Shown piece by piece: positions 9,213 to 18,846 of a stretch of 36,245 nt of DNA. The translations under genes were made by a program, and so were the position numbers. Origin of the DNA: Fragilaria crotonensis (taxonomy: Eukaryota; Bacillariophyta; Fragilariophyceae; Fragilariales; Fragilariaceae); NCBI GenBank assembly GCA_022925895.1, contig JAKSYS010000639.1, forward strand, positions 1-36,245, given 5' to 3'. The notes under the pieces are model-generated. The model saw only the letters and a list, made by a program, of their open reading frames with translations. It had not been told where the DNA came from and did no database searches. How positions within the stretch are numbered: position 1 is the first letter of the stretch; each line of letters starts with the position of its first letter.

Positions 9213-10158
9213 CTATCGAGATAGCTTGATGAACTTGTGCACCGCGATGTTCGCATTGTCCTGGTAACTCTCGATGGTCAGGTAGCTAGCATGACAAACC
9301 TGGTCACAAACGTCGCCGGCCATATCCTTTATGCTAGCATAAAAAACTCCTGTCTTGTATGTTTCATCGTCAACAAGAGCATCCACGTATCGCTTGGCGC
9401 CTACATCTACGGAGTGCATCTTGCCGGATGCAATTATCAGTGCCCCCAACGTCTTGTAGTACACTTTCATGACCCAGTCCGGTACGAATCGAGAAAACTC
9501 AGTCCCATAGGTTCCTCCCGGGCTCATAGTCAAAAACCGAATGCTAGGTTCTTGACGAGCCATACTGGCTATCCAGAAGGTGCCCACCAGTTTACTCGGT
9601 CCATATAATTTGGAAAAAAGTCTTCCTTCCTTTGAAAAACGAACCATCAAGTATTGAGACAAACTCGTCCACTGACCCACTTTTCAATTTAGCCTTCTTG
9701 AACGGTGACCACGGTAGACCGCGGGAGGTCTCGCTTCCGGAGAATATGACTGTTCCTGAAAGCTTTTGTTGTTCCAAAAGTAGGTCCACAAGTAGCACAT
9801 GACCCAAAAGATTGGTGGCAGATATTTGCGTCACGCCGTACTCGGTTATTTGTCCAGGATTTGACCCACCCGCAGAGCCCGCGTTCAGTACGAGACCATC
9901 AATCGGTTCGGTCAGTTGGTTTACCGCCTCGCAGACCGAATCGAGGTTCGAAACGTCCACAATGAGGATCTGAAAGACAACGCCGTTCGTCTGGCAAGCC
10001 TTCTCCAATGATGCTTTTGCAATTTTGGCTTTTTCGTTGCTCCGACACGCGAGAATAACCTTTCTCACGCCTTTCACTTGTTGGGCTAGTTGTTTACAGC
10101 ACTCATAGCCAATTCCTGTATTCGCACCAGTCACCAGGACGGAAGTTAAGGGAGCCAT
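9213..10158 (-). CDS. Short-chain dehydrogenase/reductase, interrupted by a one-base frame shift
   Basis: The protein starts at the ATG at 10158 with a textbook classical SDR N-terminus: TGANTGIG (10-17) for the dinucleotide phosphates, ACRSNEKA (37-44) suggesting NADP preference, and LNAG (91-94). The catalytic Ser is probably at 140 or 142 (IFSGSE). The frame then runs into a stop at 9592, but in the next frame coding sense continues through YGPSK, the catalytic Tyr and Lys, then a TMSPGGTYGTEF block and a normal stop at 9213. The switch falls on a run of six A at 9614-9619 (T on the coding strand). Dropping one base makes a continuous reading frame of about 314 residues. The family includes retinol dehydrogenase-like and protochlorophyllide reductase-like enzymes, and the substrate cannot be told. 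A real pseudogene is possible but less likely than an assembly error. Confidence 0.75.
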
Positions 10159-10631
10159 GAATGAACTATGTGTTCATATGATGTTGGGCAATGCCCATGC
10201 GCCACTCGACAAGTGAATATTGTCCACGACATCGGGAATCCGATTAATGTTTTTACGGTTTCAATATAAACGTTTGATAACTGCCGTCTGTTGATTCCCT
10301 ATTAGTCCTATTTTAGTAGATACTTTACTTAAAACATTTTGTTATATTAGTTCTGCATATTTGAGTTGTTGCGAATTCATGCTGCTATATATTTAGAGCG
10401 TTGATACTTTATTTTCTCATTTATTTGTATATGAATATAATTGAATGTCCTCAATTGTTTTTTGTTCGGAGCGCGGTCGCGCATCGCTCCTTTGCGCCAT
10501 GAATGATGGATCGTCCAAGCTAGCTGGACAATGATGGGAAGTATCGGACTGAGCAGAAGCTGTGGTGAATCTCCACCAACGAACAACTAGTGTGGAAGTC
10601 CATCCGTCATATTCCGCCAGTGTGCATAGAC
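10159..10631. promoter_or_regulatory. Divergent AT-rich spacer
   Basis: This spacer separates the divergently transcribed dehydrogenase and sulfotransferase-like genes, so both promoters should lie here. It is AT-rich between 10250 and 10460. A weak hairpin, GGAGCG with CGCTCC around a GC-rich loop, lies near 10469-10492. I recognise no specific binding site. Confidence 0.3.
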
Positions 10632-10693
10632 ATGGCCCGGCGGTCTGTCTTGAGACAAATCATCGCTTCCCTCATCGTATTCATTTGCAACCA

Positions 10694-12391
10694 ATGCCTT
10701 CTCTGACACTGTCCATTAGGACAGTACAGCAAGTGGCCGATGAGCCTGAACTGAATATGCAATTCGCTTCCCCGGAAGCTTCAGCATTGGAAATAGGTAC
10801 TACTTCTCATCGAAGTCGGGTTGATTGGTCAAACTACTACCCCCGCAAGCTTGATACTAAGAAAACCTTGAGTGACGATTACAGCGCTCGGGCCGATCGA
10901 CCGCCTCAAATGATTCACGAGTGTTCATGTTTGGAGAATCACAGTGGTGAACAACCTGAACTGCCGGTAGCAATGCTTGATATACCCGGGGCTTCTTTAT
11001 TTATTGCTCACTGGAACTGGGGTTTTCCAGAGCTAAACGTGGACTACAACATGGGTCATGGAGAGTCGTACGATACGGACATCAAACAACGGTACCCCAT
11101 CGAGATGTACGCTGATGCCATATCTTTTTTCGCTTCAAGCTCCCTCGGCGACTTTGCATCCACTGCAGCCATGTTTCCGGATCCAATGGAGCGTATGGTG
11201 GCTGTTTATGATCTTGAGCCCGAGAACAATATTCGTCGGTTGTCGAGGGTCTGCCGTCGATGGGACCTACGCTGCTACGCAGCACGACCGGGGGTAGCAA
11301 ACTGCATGACAAAACTAATGCTAGGGAAAGCTCACTTGGAATCCATGGAATTTACCGAATTGGAACGAAATCAATCGATCCAGAATCTTAAGGCCTTGGC
11401 GTTTGTTGCTGTTGAGGAAGAATGGAATGAAGCTGTCTGTCAGTTCCACAGACTATTTGGTGGTGAACCTCACCAGGGTGCCTTTAGGCCGAACGGATAC
11501 AGAACCGAACCTGTGAAAATTCTTGATGAATTGAGGGAAACGTACCAAGCCGATCTTGACACCAACTTGTACTTGGCAGCAAAACGAGAATTTCATGAAC
11601 GCTTCCTGCCGGAGGGTGATAGTCAGCGTTGCTATCGGCAGAGGGAGGTACAACATTCACTCTCCTCTTGCTGGCCAATGAGTTGTCAGCAAATCGGAAA
11701 ACAGTGTGGAGAATGGGCGGATGGCTGTGGAGGTGTTTTGGTTTGCGGTCAATGCCCACGGGGTCGTTATGGTTTGCCACATGGTTGGCACGTAGAATGC
11801 AGCCTGGAAGGACAATGCATCCAAACCTGCCCTTGGTGGGTCGAAAACGGGATTTGGTTCGAGGATGGCACAGATTTGAAGGTTCGATTGGAGCAAGTAG
11901 GAGCACCTTACGATGACGACGCAAACGAGTTCACCCTGATTCACCGGGTGACGCCTTTAGATGCTGTTCAGATGTGCGCTGAAGGATGTCAACGGAGAAG
12001 CGGAGAGAAAATGATTGCATTTGTCGAAAAGTTTTGCATCTGCGGAGAGAAACCCGATCTCTTTCTGGCGCAAGCTCCCAAATCTTCTGACTATCATGAC
12101 ATGGCAGATTTTTTTGGACAGGCATTCGGTCTCCTCGACGTCAAATTCCCCGAAACGCTGAGAAAGGTGCATTCACAGCCAAAGTGTTGCGATGCTGCGG
12201 CTGCTGTTGCACCTGACGATCACTGGCGTACTGGTACCGTTGAAGCAGAATATTTCGCATCATTTGACATGGGATGTGGCAAACATGAAGCATGTGCAGA
12301 ATTGGGTCGCCAACATGGTGCCCAAGTTGTTGTCTTCTCGGCATCTACGAGTCTCTGCCATTTGGGAAGGACGCCAAAGATAAGGTTGTAG
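10694..12391 (+). CDS. Carbohydrate sulfotransferase-like protein with Cys-rich C-terminal region
   Basis: The uninterrupted frame with an ATG runs 565 residues. The middle part reads like the C-terminal half of a eukaryotic carbohydrate sulfotransferase: MFPDPMERMVAVYD resembles the PAPS 3'-phosphate motif (RDPxER), though the Arg before Asp is replaced by Pro. FVAVEEEWNEAVCQFHRLFGG resembles the downstream FVGLTExWxxSxCLFH block found in diatom sulfotransferases. I do not see a clear 5'-phosphosulfate loop. From about 11660 a Cys-rich module follows (CGEWADGCGGVLVCGQC and many further Cys up to about 12190). A better N-terminus lies in another frame: the ATG at 10632 opens a signal anchor. 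Likewise, plausible coding continues to 12477 in a third frame. Single-base errors at both ends are likely. The expected place of action is the Golgi lumen, and the acceptor is unknown. Confidence 0.6.
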   Translation: MPSLTLSIRTVQQVADEPELNMQFASPEASALEIGTTSHRSRVDWSNYYPRKLDTKKTLSDDYSARADRPPQMIHECSCLENHSGEQPELPVAMLDIPGASLFIAHWNWGFPELNVDYNMGHGESYDTDIKQRYPIEMYADAISFFASSSLGDFASTAAMFPDPMERMVAVYDLEPENNIRRLSRVCRRWDLRCYAARPGVANCMTKLMLGKAHLESMEFTELERNQSIQNLKALAFVAVEEEWNEAVCQFHRLFGGEPHQGAFRPNGYRTEPVKILDELRETYQADLDTNLYLAAKREFHERFLPEGDSQRCYRQREVQHSLSSCWPMSCQQIGKQCGEWADGCGGVLVCGQCPRGRYGLPHGWHVECSLEGQCIQTCPWWVENGIWFEDGTDLKVRLEQVGAPYDDDANEFTLIHRVTPLDAVQMCAEGCQRRSGEKMIAFVEKFCICGEKPDLFLAQAPKSSDYHDMADFFGQAFGLLDVKFPETLRKVHSQPKCCDAAAAVAPDDHWRTGTVEAEYFASFDMGCGKHEACAELGRQHGAQVVVFSASTSLCHLGRTPKIRL

Positions 12392-12752
12392 AAGGCAGCA
12401 CATCTCGAGGGGCGGAGAAGGTGCATCGAATGTTGAACGAAGATTTTTCTTTCATTCTAAATATAATGAAAGAATAGAGTTGACGCTGATGACTTGTGAG
12501 CATTAAGTTTTAGAGACTCGCTTGGTGGTGCATCGAGGCAGTACGGAGAATTGAGGCTGAGCAGTTGTGAATCACCATGCTTTTGTTTTCGCAATCATGA
12601 TTTGAGCAGCAAGAGAGCAAATGTGACCGAGCTGTGATCTTCCGTAGTGGCGACTGATCACGAGTTGTTTTGGTGGTCAGAAAGTTCATTTATGGACCTC
12701 GTTCCTTGGTTTAACGTCATGACTTGGTTGCATGAAACAAAAGGAGATTTGA
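12392..12752. other. Convergent 3' spacer with a hairpin
   Basis: The spacer lies between two convergent genes. It contains a 10-bp inverted repeat, TTCTTTCATT (12447-12456) and AATGAAAGAA (12465-12474), around an 8-base loop, which could be a 3'-end structure. Up to 12477 it may instead be coding, as the displaced end of the sulfotransferase-like gene. I see nothing else. Confidence 0.35.
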
Positions 12753-13598
12753 TCAAGCATCACCTTCGAACCATTCCGAATCTCCTCGCATTTGCAGCAT
12801 CCTCGACGGATCTACTGATGGCTCTCCTATACACCTCCGACCTCCTACACTTTCCTCCACTAGAGGCGGCAAGGGCTTTGGGTTGCGCATCCCTTCAATG
12901 GCACCCCTTTGATCCGGGGTAACAACAAAGGACATTGCTTTGCCGTCGCGCTGCGACCACACGTACAGTTGAGTTTCTCTCAGCGATGTTATGGTACCTT
13001 CCATCGGAGGTGGTGATGGATCGAACGTCACTGATGTATCAAGTCCAAGAAGTTCGAGGCCTCGAAATTGTGGTTCTGGTGCTTGATCCTGACCCTTGGC
13101 CAGTGCCATGTGACTTCCGGCACAAATGACACCAGCACCTTCGCCAACGTAGAGTAGAGATTTCCCCTGTATTGATCCGCAGAGATTCTCCACCAGTCCA
13201 TCAAGACCGCTTGTTCTCATGTAGTAGCGTAATTGAAAGGCACTGTTGGCATCGGCAACCCATAGAACTGACGGGTCGAATTCCTGGATTCGTTGCGTCA
13301 TTTCTATTGGATTCATCTGATCTAATCTAAAAGTAGCGATATCATCAAGTCCAAGGTCGTTATGAATGAGGTCTGGATGCTTGCGATGATTGTCGATTGT
13401 AAGAAACGCAATTCGCTTCGCGTTGTTGTCGTCAAATCCGGTTTGCTCGATGAGCTGGTCGAATAGGGCGCTAAAGTGGGGTCCCCGCACCAATGAATAG
13501 GACTTGAAGAGACATAAATGACGATTATTGCTCAGGCCATGAAGCGCAGTAGGGTGTATTGCCATGAAAAGGATTGCAGTGAGGATCAATGCTGTCAT
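12753..13598 (-). CDS. Peptidase S51 (dipeptidase E-like) homologue lacking the catalytic Ser
   Basis: I place the start at the ATG at 13598, where residues 1-20 form a hydrophobic signal sequence. The predicted length is 281 residues, near the usual S51 size plus a signal. The fold-specific blocks are recognisable against aspartyl dipeptidase PepE: VLWVADANSAFQL (111-123) corresponds to the GGGNTFQL strand-loop, and LLYVGEGAGVICAG (148-161) corresponds to the nucleophile elbow GxSAGA. The nucleophile position is Gly154 (codon GGT, one base from AGT Ser). The later LELLGLDTSVTFDP has no His where PepE has INPHF. The protein therefore looks like a pseudoenzyme or one with a changed function. 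The longer open frame upstream adds 46 residues and is less likely. It faces the plastid methyltransferase gene at 13968 divergently. Confidence 0.65.
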   Translation of the reverse strand: MTALILTAILFMAIHPTALHGLSNNRHLCLFKSYSLVRGPHFSALFDQLIEQTGFDDNNAKRIAFLTIDNHRKHPDLIHNDLGLDDIATFRLDQMNPIEMTQRIQEFDPSVLWVADANSAFQLRYYMRTSGLDGLVENLCGSIQGKSLLYVGEGAGVICAGSHMALAKGQDQAPEPQFRGLELLGLDTSVTFDPSPPPMEGTITSLRETQLYVWSQRDGKAMSFVVTPDQRGAIEGMRNPKPLPPLVEESVGGRRCIGEPSVDPSRMLQMRGDSEWFEGDA

Positions 13599-13967
13599 GG
13601 TCGACTTGAACAATATGCAAAGTTCATCGGAGATCGACTCCCGTTTTGTAGGACACGTACTGTAAACAAATGTAACAGTGCAAAGAATTGCTGTACGTAC
13701 TATGATAGTAGCTATGTGTACTCCAGTACGTATCATACCAGGACTCGAGTCTCAAGTACGAGTACGCCGCAGGCAGTCCGCATGCGCACAAGTCCAAGTA
13801 CTTTCTTGTACTTGTACAAGGTTTTGCACATTGTCCATCACGTCGATCGTTTGGTGTGCAGTGTGCAACGGAGAGCCTCACACCCTTTAGTTGTGTAGCG
13901 GGTAACTTGAAACCATCACTTGTCACCCTCTCATCACATCGCAATAGTTGCAAAAGGATAGACTAGG
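13599..13967. promoter_or_regulatory. Divergent spacer rich in GTAC motifs
   Basis: This 369-bp spacer lies between divergent gene starts. It contains the palindrome GACTCGAGTC (13742-13751) and repeated GTAC-containing motifs (AGTACGAGTACG, AAGTACTTTCTTGTACTTGTAC). Promoters for both genes must lie here. No known factor site can be named. Confidence 0.35.
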
Positions 13968-15006
13968 ATGCAAGCGACTCTGTTGCTGGCGTTGTTTTGC
14001 GCAGAGACGTTGGCCTTCCTGTCGCCTGTCGTCGTCCATCACGCTCCTTCTCCAGAAATGTGGATATCGCCGAGACTAACTTCCTGGACTAGGCTGCTGG
14101 CAACTAATGTCCCAACTCGTTTTCATGTGGTGGACGGTATCGAATGCCGAGAAGTCACAATTGATCTTCAGATAGTTGGTCCAGTTACAATTCTTGAGGC
14201 AACCGCAAAGTCCCAGGAAGACCTTGTTGACATGGCCTTGGCTTTGGACGAGGAACTGTCCGATAATGATGGACCCAATCGATTACAAGCTGGAGACCCC
14301 TACGGCGCTGTCTTGTGGCCGGCCGCGTCCGCCGTATCCAATTATTTACTGACCAAGTGCGCTCCTTTAGAAGGAATTACTATAGTTGAAGTGGGAACAG
14401 GAACAGGTCTGGTTTCATTAGCAGTCTCTCTGGGCGGAGCTGCCAAAGTTACTGCTACAGACTACGAATCCATTCCGTTGCGATTAATCGAATATGCTCA
14501 GGCGAACCTCAACAAAGGTTCGACCACGATCGAAACTGGTGCGTGCCGCTTGGGCTCATAACGGATTGCAAGTATCGTTGCTTTGCCAAACTCCATTCTC
14601 ACACTGCGCTTGACTTCAACTGATTTCTCACCACACATACAACGCAGAACACTTTGACTTGTGCGATTTCAACATGCCACTCCCTCCCGCTGACTTGGTT
14701 GTGGCGGCTGATGTTATGTACGAGCCACGGACCGGCACTGCCATGGCCAAACGCACGTACGAAGCATTGTCTCGAGGCAGCCGAGTCGTTGTGGGTGACT
14801 CCCCCGGACGAGCAGGTCGTCCAGCCTTTCTTGAGGAGCTGAAACGACTCGGTGTCAAGGGAGAGTTTACAGATACAGTCGGCCAAACATGTAGTGGGCC
14901 GCGCCATGATTTAATATGTGGTAAAGATTCATCGTCCGTGTCTGACCATCCCAAGGATTTAACTGTCGCTATCTTGGATCTGGATCCAACAGCAACTCTG
15001 CCTTGA
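13968..15006 (+). CDS. METTL20/ETFB-type protein lysine methyltransferase-like, plastid-targeted
   Basis: Exons 13968-14538 and 14648-15006 join across a 109-nt intron (GTGCGT..CGCAG) to give 309 residues. Residues 1-16 are a signal peptide followed by LAFLSP, the Phe-containing cleavage motif of diatom plastid proteins. The catalytic part has GAVLWPAASAVSNYLL (113-128), motif I VEVGTGTGLVSLA (140-152), ATDYESIP (163-170), DLVVAADVMYEP (206-217) and GDSPGR (240-245). The order WP..., DxMY and GDPGR-like is that of Methyltransferase_16 enzymes, closest to ETFBKMT/METTL20, which methylates lysines next to the recognition loop of electron transfer flavoprotein beta in mitochondria. A plastid version would need another substrate. 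The junction codon (G|AA, Glu191) keeps frame. It is convergent with the epimerase-like gene. Confidence 0.8.
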
Positions 15007-15590
15007 TTTGATCAATGGGTGTTGATTGAAAGCGGAAGTTCGGAGTCGAACATGGCCGACGCAGATCCGTAACTTGTCAACCAGGGTCGATGGCCGGACA
15101 AACATGGAGTGCTGTCGTTGCAAGTGAGGGAAATCATTGGCTTCATCGCTATGAGCGAAGCCATCACCCGAAAAGTATTAGATGACGCCAAATTGAGGCA
15201 TCAACAGAGCTGACCAAGGTGACGAGACGCAATAGTTCAGTACTCGACTCTCGACTATACGCCCTGCGCGGAGAGTTGTGCCAGACATAAATACTCTGGC
15301 GCATTCGCATCCCTATTTTGAAGTGATAGGATGCATCAGACTATCTTGTGTTGCCGAGCATGGCAGAGCAACCCGGATAAATATCGCAGAATAATTCAAC
15401 CAACTCACGCACATCAATCTAGATTTAGTGTTCAGGTATGTACATAGAGATTTGGACTTGGAAGGCTGCGGAACAAACTTCGAATCCCACAGCAGCATTT
15501 GAGGTAAATGCCCTTTGGATTCGACAGGCGCCTGTGGGATGATACGAGTCTCGACTCGGAAACAGTCATAAAAAAACTGACCAGACGAGC
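15007..15590. other. Convergent 3' spacer
   Basis: This stretch lies between the stops of two convergent genes and probably holds both 3' untranslated regions. A 103-codon minus-strand frame lies here but overlaps the end of the epimerase-like gene in another frame and resembles no protein. I see no repeat or RNA gene. Confidence 0.45.
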
Positions 15591-18500
15591 CTATCGCTGG
15601 CCTGTGCGATGAGCGTCGCCCCATGCCAGGCGTGCCTTCAGCATTACCCGTTCACTCACGACTCGGACGTAAAGTGGCATGCTATCGCTTCGCGTGTCAG
15701 GAAGCTGAAGGTTGTGAATTAGACCATCTTCTGGTCCACTCTCTTTCTCCTCCTTGTCCACCATATGGTCAGCGACAATCGTAAAGGTTGACGATGGAAG
15801 ACTTTCAAACACCAAGCGGTTCTCTTCGCTCTCAAGCGGGTGCCACTCGTGACCGTCGGTCAACGACAAGAGCTCTGGTTTTTCAAACCAGGCTGGTTTG
15901 ACGTGATCATCGGGTTCTTGGAAGGCCATTCTGCGCTCGAGATCACGGACCATCATCACATGTGCAAAACTTAGTTGATCCAAGTCATTTCCCCACTGAA
16001 CATGTTCCTGGTACCAGTCACATCGAAGCTGCCTGGCTTCCTCGAGTTTCAAATCATGCACGATCCACCTAGTCCGCACCCAATGCTTTAAGTCATACTT
16101 GTACCAAGCTTCATTGATCGATCGGAAGTCTAGGCGATTGGTGAAAGTAGGCACTCGTTCATAGAACTCGCGCTGCTTTTTGAGGCCGCTCGATTCTTTT
16201 CCGGATTCTCTCCGATTTCGACTTGCATATACTTGGTAGCTTCATACGTCGAAATCTTTGAAAGCTCTCCAGCCTCTGTAGTCTTTTTGTATTTGAGCGG
16301 CGACATGAGCATTACTGCTCGTCTCTCGGGCTCCGCGGATAGATGATACTTGCGTTTCTTGCCATTTTCCAATTTGCGATAAGCATTGCGTTCTGGAAGT
16401 GGCGGGCGATGAACCTGTCCGACAAGGAAGAGCACATCGTCGTGTGTAGGGGAAACGGGGAAGCTCTCGTCGACAAATAGGGCATGGTGTACGTCAGATG
16501 CAAAGAACCTGCCTGGTGACAGTTTGAGCATGGACATGTCGTGGGTAGCAAGAGTTTTGTGAGCGCCTTTTACCCAAACCAAAATCCACCCTTTATAAAG
16601 TAGACGACCATTGAGGCCTTCAATTTTGCGCTTCTTGTACGCATCAGACGGTTCGTTTGTGCCAGGTTTGATACCAAACTGACCCAGTTGCGACTCAGGT
16701 ACCTTCTTCACGACAGCATTCACGAGACGGCTTTCTTCGGGCACAAATGCAAGGTTGCAAATCACGGTCTTTTTGTCTTCCTTGTAAGTTGATTGCAGTT
16801 TGATGTCCTCACATCATAGCCGAGTGCTTGCATGTATAGCACGATATCGCAGCCTTCGGTCAGCTCGAGCACCAGCTTCGCGACGCCTTCGAAAAGGGAA
16901 GGAGTGCATTTATCTTTTATAGAGCACTCAGAGAGACAAGGCAGGTATTTGCGCCCCTTATGACAGAGCAGATCTTGAGGAGCGCAGCTATCCATACCGA
17001 GTCTTTTCCGAAGCTGATCGCCGGTCAGCAACATGGCCTCGCTATCAACCTTGTTGCCGTATGGAAAGGCAGCATCTAGATACCAGACAACAGTCTTCGC
17101 CAGCCCAACAGGAAGTGACGTCGTGGGAGACCACTTCAAGACATTCCTCGTATTCTCGACAAGATCAGTTGGTTCGATTCTGTTCGTTTTTGGACCAGAC
17201 ATGTCCCGTAGTTGTTTATTTGATTTCGACTGAACCAGTCGGGAAACAAAGATGCTGACAGATTTCAAAGTTGAGTGCAAATCGGAGCTCAGATCCAGCA
17301 AAGTTGATCGTTGCGATGGTTCTCGATACTGCATAGCTGCAATGATAGCATCGATAATATCATCGATGAAGACAAAATCTCGATATTGAGTGTCATTGAT
17401 GGTGATTGAGGTGCCGTTGTTGCGACGATGGTGGTCGATGGCTGCCTTGGACAAGTCATGAATCTGTGATCCATCTCGACCCCAAGGTCCATATACAACG
17501 CCCGGGAGCCTTACACCGTTCGAGTAAATGCCATGCAGGGAACTGTACACATCAGCCAGGACCTCATCGACCAACTTGGCCCTTTTGAACATGGTGTTAT
17601 CACTGGCAGCGGTAGAAGCATAAATAAACTGAGGTTCACGTTCCCGGATTTTGAGCTCCCCCTCCGTCAGGGAGAGCAGTATTTGCTCCATGCCCACATG
17701 AGACGATCGAATGCCGAACATGTCTGACGCTTTGCCTGGTGCAACATAAGGAGACTGGGTATTGCGAATTTCGTCGTCGCCAAAGTCTTGATATTCGTTC
17801 ATGGAATACGAAGCCAAGTGTACAATATGAGAAGATTTCAGCTGTAACAGGTCGATTTCTCCTGTCGTTGGCAGTTCATCAACGGGCGTCTTCTTGCTTG
17901 TTTTGGGATCTAAGCCTACAAAGGGCTGCAGTATGGGTTGGACGAGCTTCGGTATGTTCGTGCTGAGCAGCTCGATTCGATTCTGCAAAGCGAGTCGATG
18001 AGCCACCGTATTAGGAAAGGCGGAATCGATACCACTTATAACTTCGACACCACAGCGTTCTTTCAAGGCCAGAGCAAGATGGAAGCCGATAGGATTGAGA
18101 ATTCCGGTAATCACTACGCGAGACTTGGAGTTCAATGCGTTTTCTGAGGCATAGGCTTCAGGATTCGATCGTGATGCTTCTTTCGCATGTTCACCGCACA
18201 AGTCTTGTAGCTTAGCAGGTGTCGTGACTCTGGTCGCCATCGATCTCTTCGGCTTCGTTGCGATAATTTCATACTGCTCGACAGCTAACAACAGACGAGG
18301 TGGTCTGGTTCGTCGAGCACGTTGTGCAGCATTGTTGATCGATTGAGTTATTTGATCATTTCTTTCGTCCAGGCGTTTTTGCTCCAATCGTTCTCTAAGA
18401 ATGAAGACACGGCCCTTGGGCTCCAAGAAGGACGATCGCGAAGATATTGATTCTGAATAAAAGCTGTGGTGTCGTCGCATCCAAAGGTAGCCACAAAACA

Positions 18501-18846
18501 TAAGGAAAAGGTAGCCAATGACGAGCATAAGAATGAACCATCGCATCGTCCTGCCCCAGAGAGTTCGTTTCTTGGTAGCTACTACAACCTTCCCTCGACG
18601 ACCGTTGTGGCGCAGTGGTGACATGGATTGAGATCTCAAATCGTCGCCATTGGCTGGCTGTCTCGAAGTTCGATGATGAAGCTTGCCCGAAGGAATACTG
18701 AGACTGTGAAACGATCGGTCGTCTGATAGTTTTCGCCGACGAACGACATCAGGTTCTTCGTCGTCGTCGCTGTCGTAGTCAGTGTCGGAGGAATGATCAT
18801 GCTGGTGATGTTGTCCAGTATGAAGCGCATGCAACTCTTCCATCAT
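15591..18846 (-). CDS. Membrane-anchored NAD-dependent epimerase/dehydratase-like protein with a large unknown C-terminal domain
   Basis: I start it at the ATG at 18846. A His/Asp-rich cytosolic tail (1-35) is followed by a transmembrane anchor (about 103-123; WFILMLVIGYLFLMFCGYLW). The extended SDR part begins with VVITGILNPIGFHLALAL (244-261). IVHLAS (341-346) matches the VxHLAA block, and GVVYGPWGRDGSQ (449-461) matches UDP-glucuronate 4-epimerases. The YxxxK position reads FKRAK, with Phe420 in place of the catalytic Tyr. About 400 residues follow that match nothing I know (for example SRLVNAVVKKVPESQLGQ, then a Trp-rich end with NEAWYKYDLKHWVRTRW). The frame shifts twice: near 16785 (…SNCNQ to YKEDKKTVICN) and near 16170 (…ENPEKNRA to LKKQREFYERV), each explained by one missing base. 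The full product is about 1,080 residues. It probably acts in the Golgi. Confidence 0.75.

Noticed and set aside
9213-10158. Calling the SDR a pseudogene
   Set aside because: Only one base in a homopolymer separates the two halves and all active-site motifs are intact; similar breaks occur in unrelated genes here.
15313-15624. 103-codon minus-strand frame after the epimerase-like gene
   Set aside because: It overlaps the end of that gene in another frame and lies where its 3' untranslated region should be.
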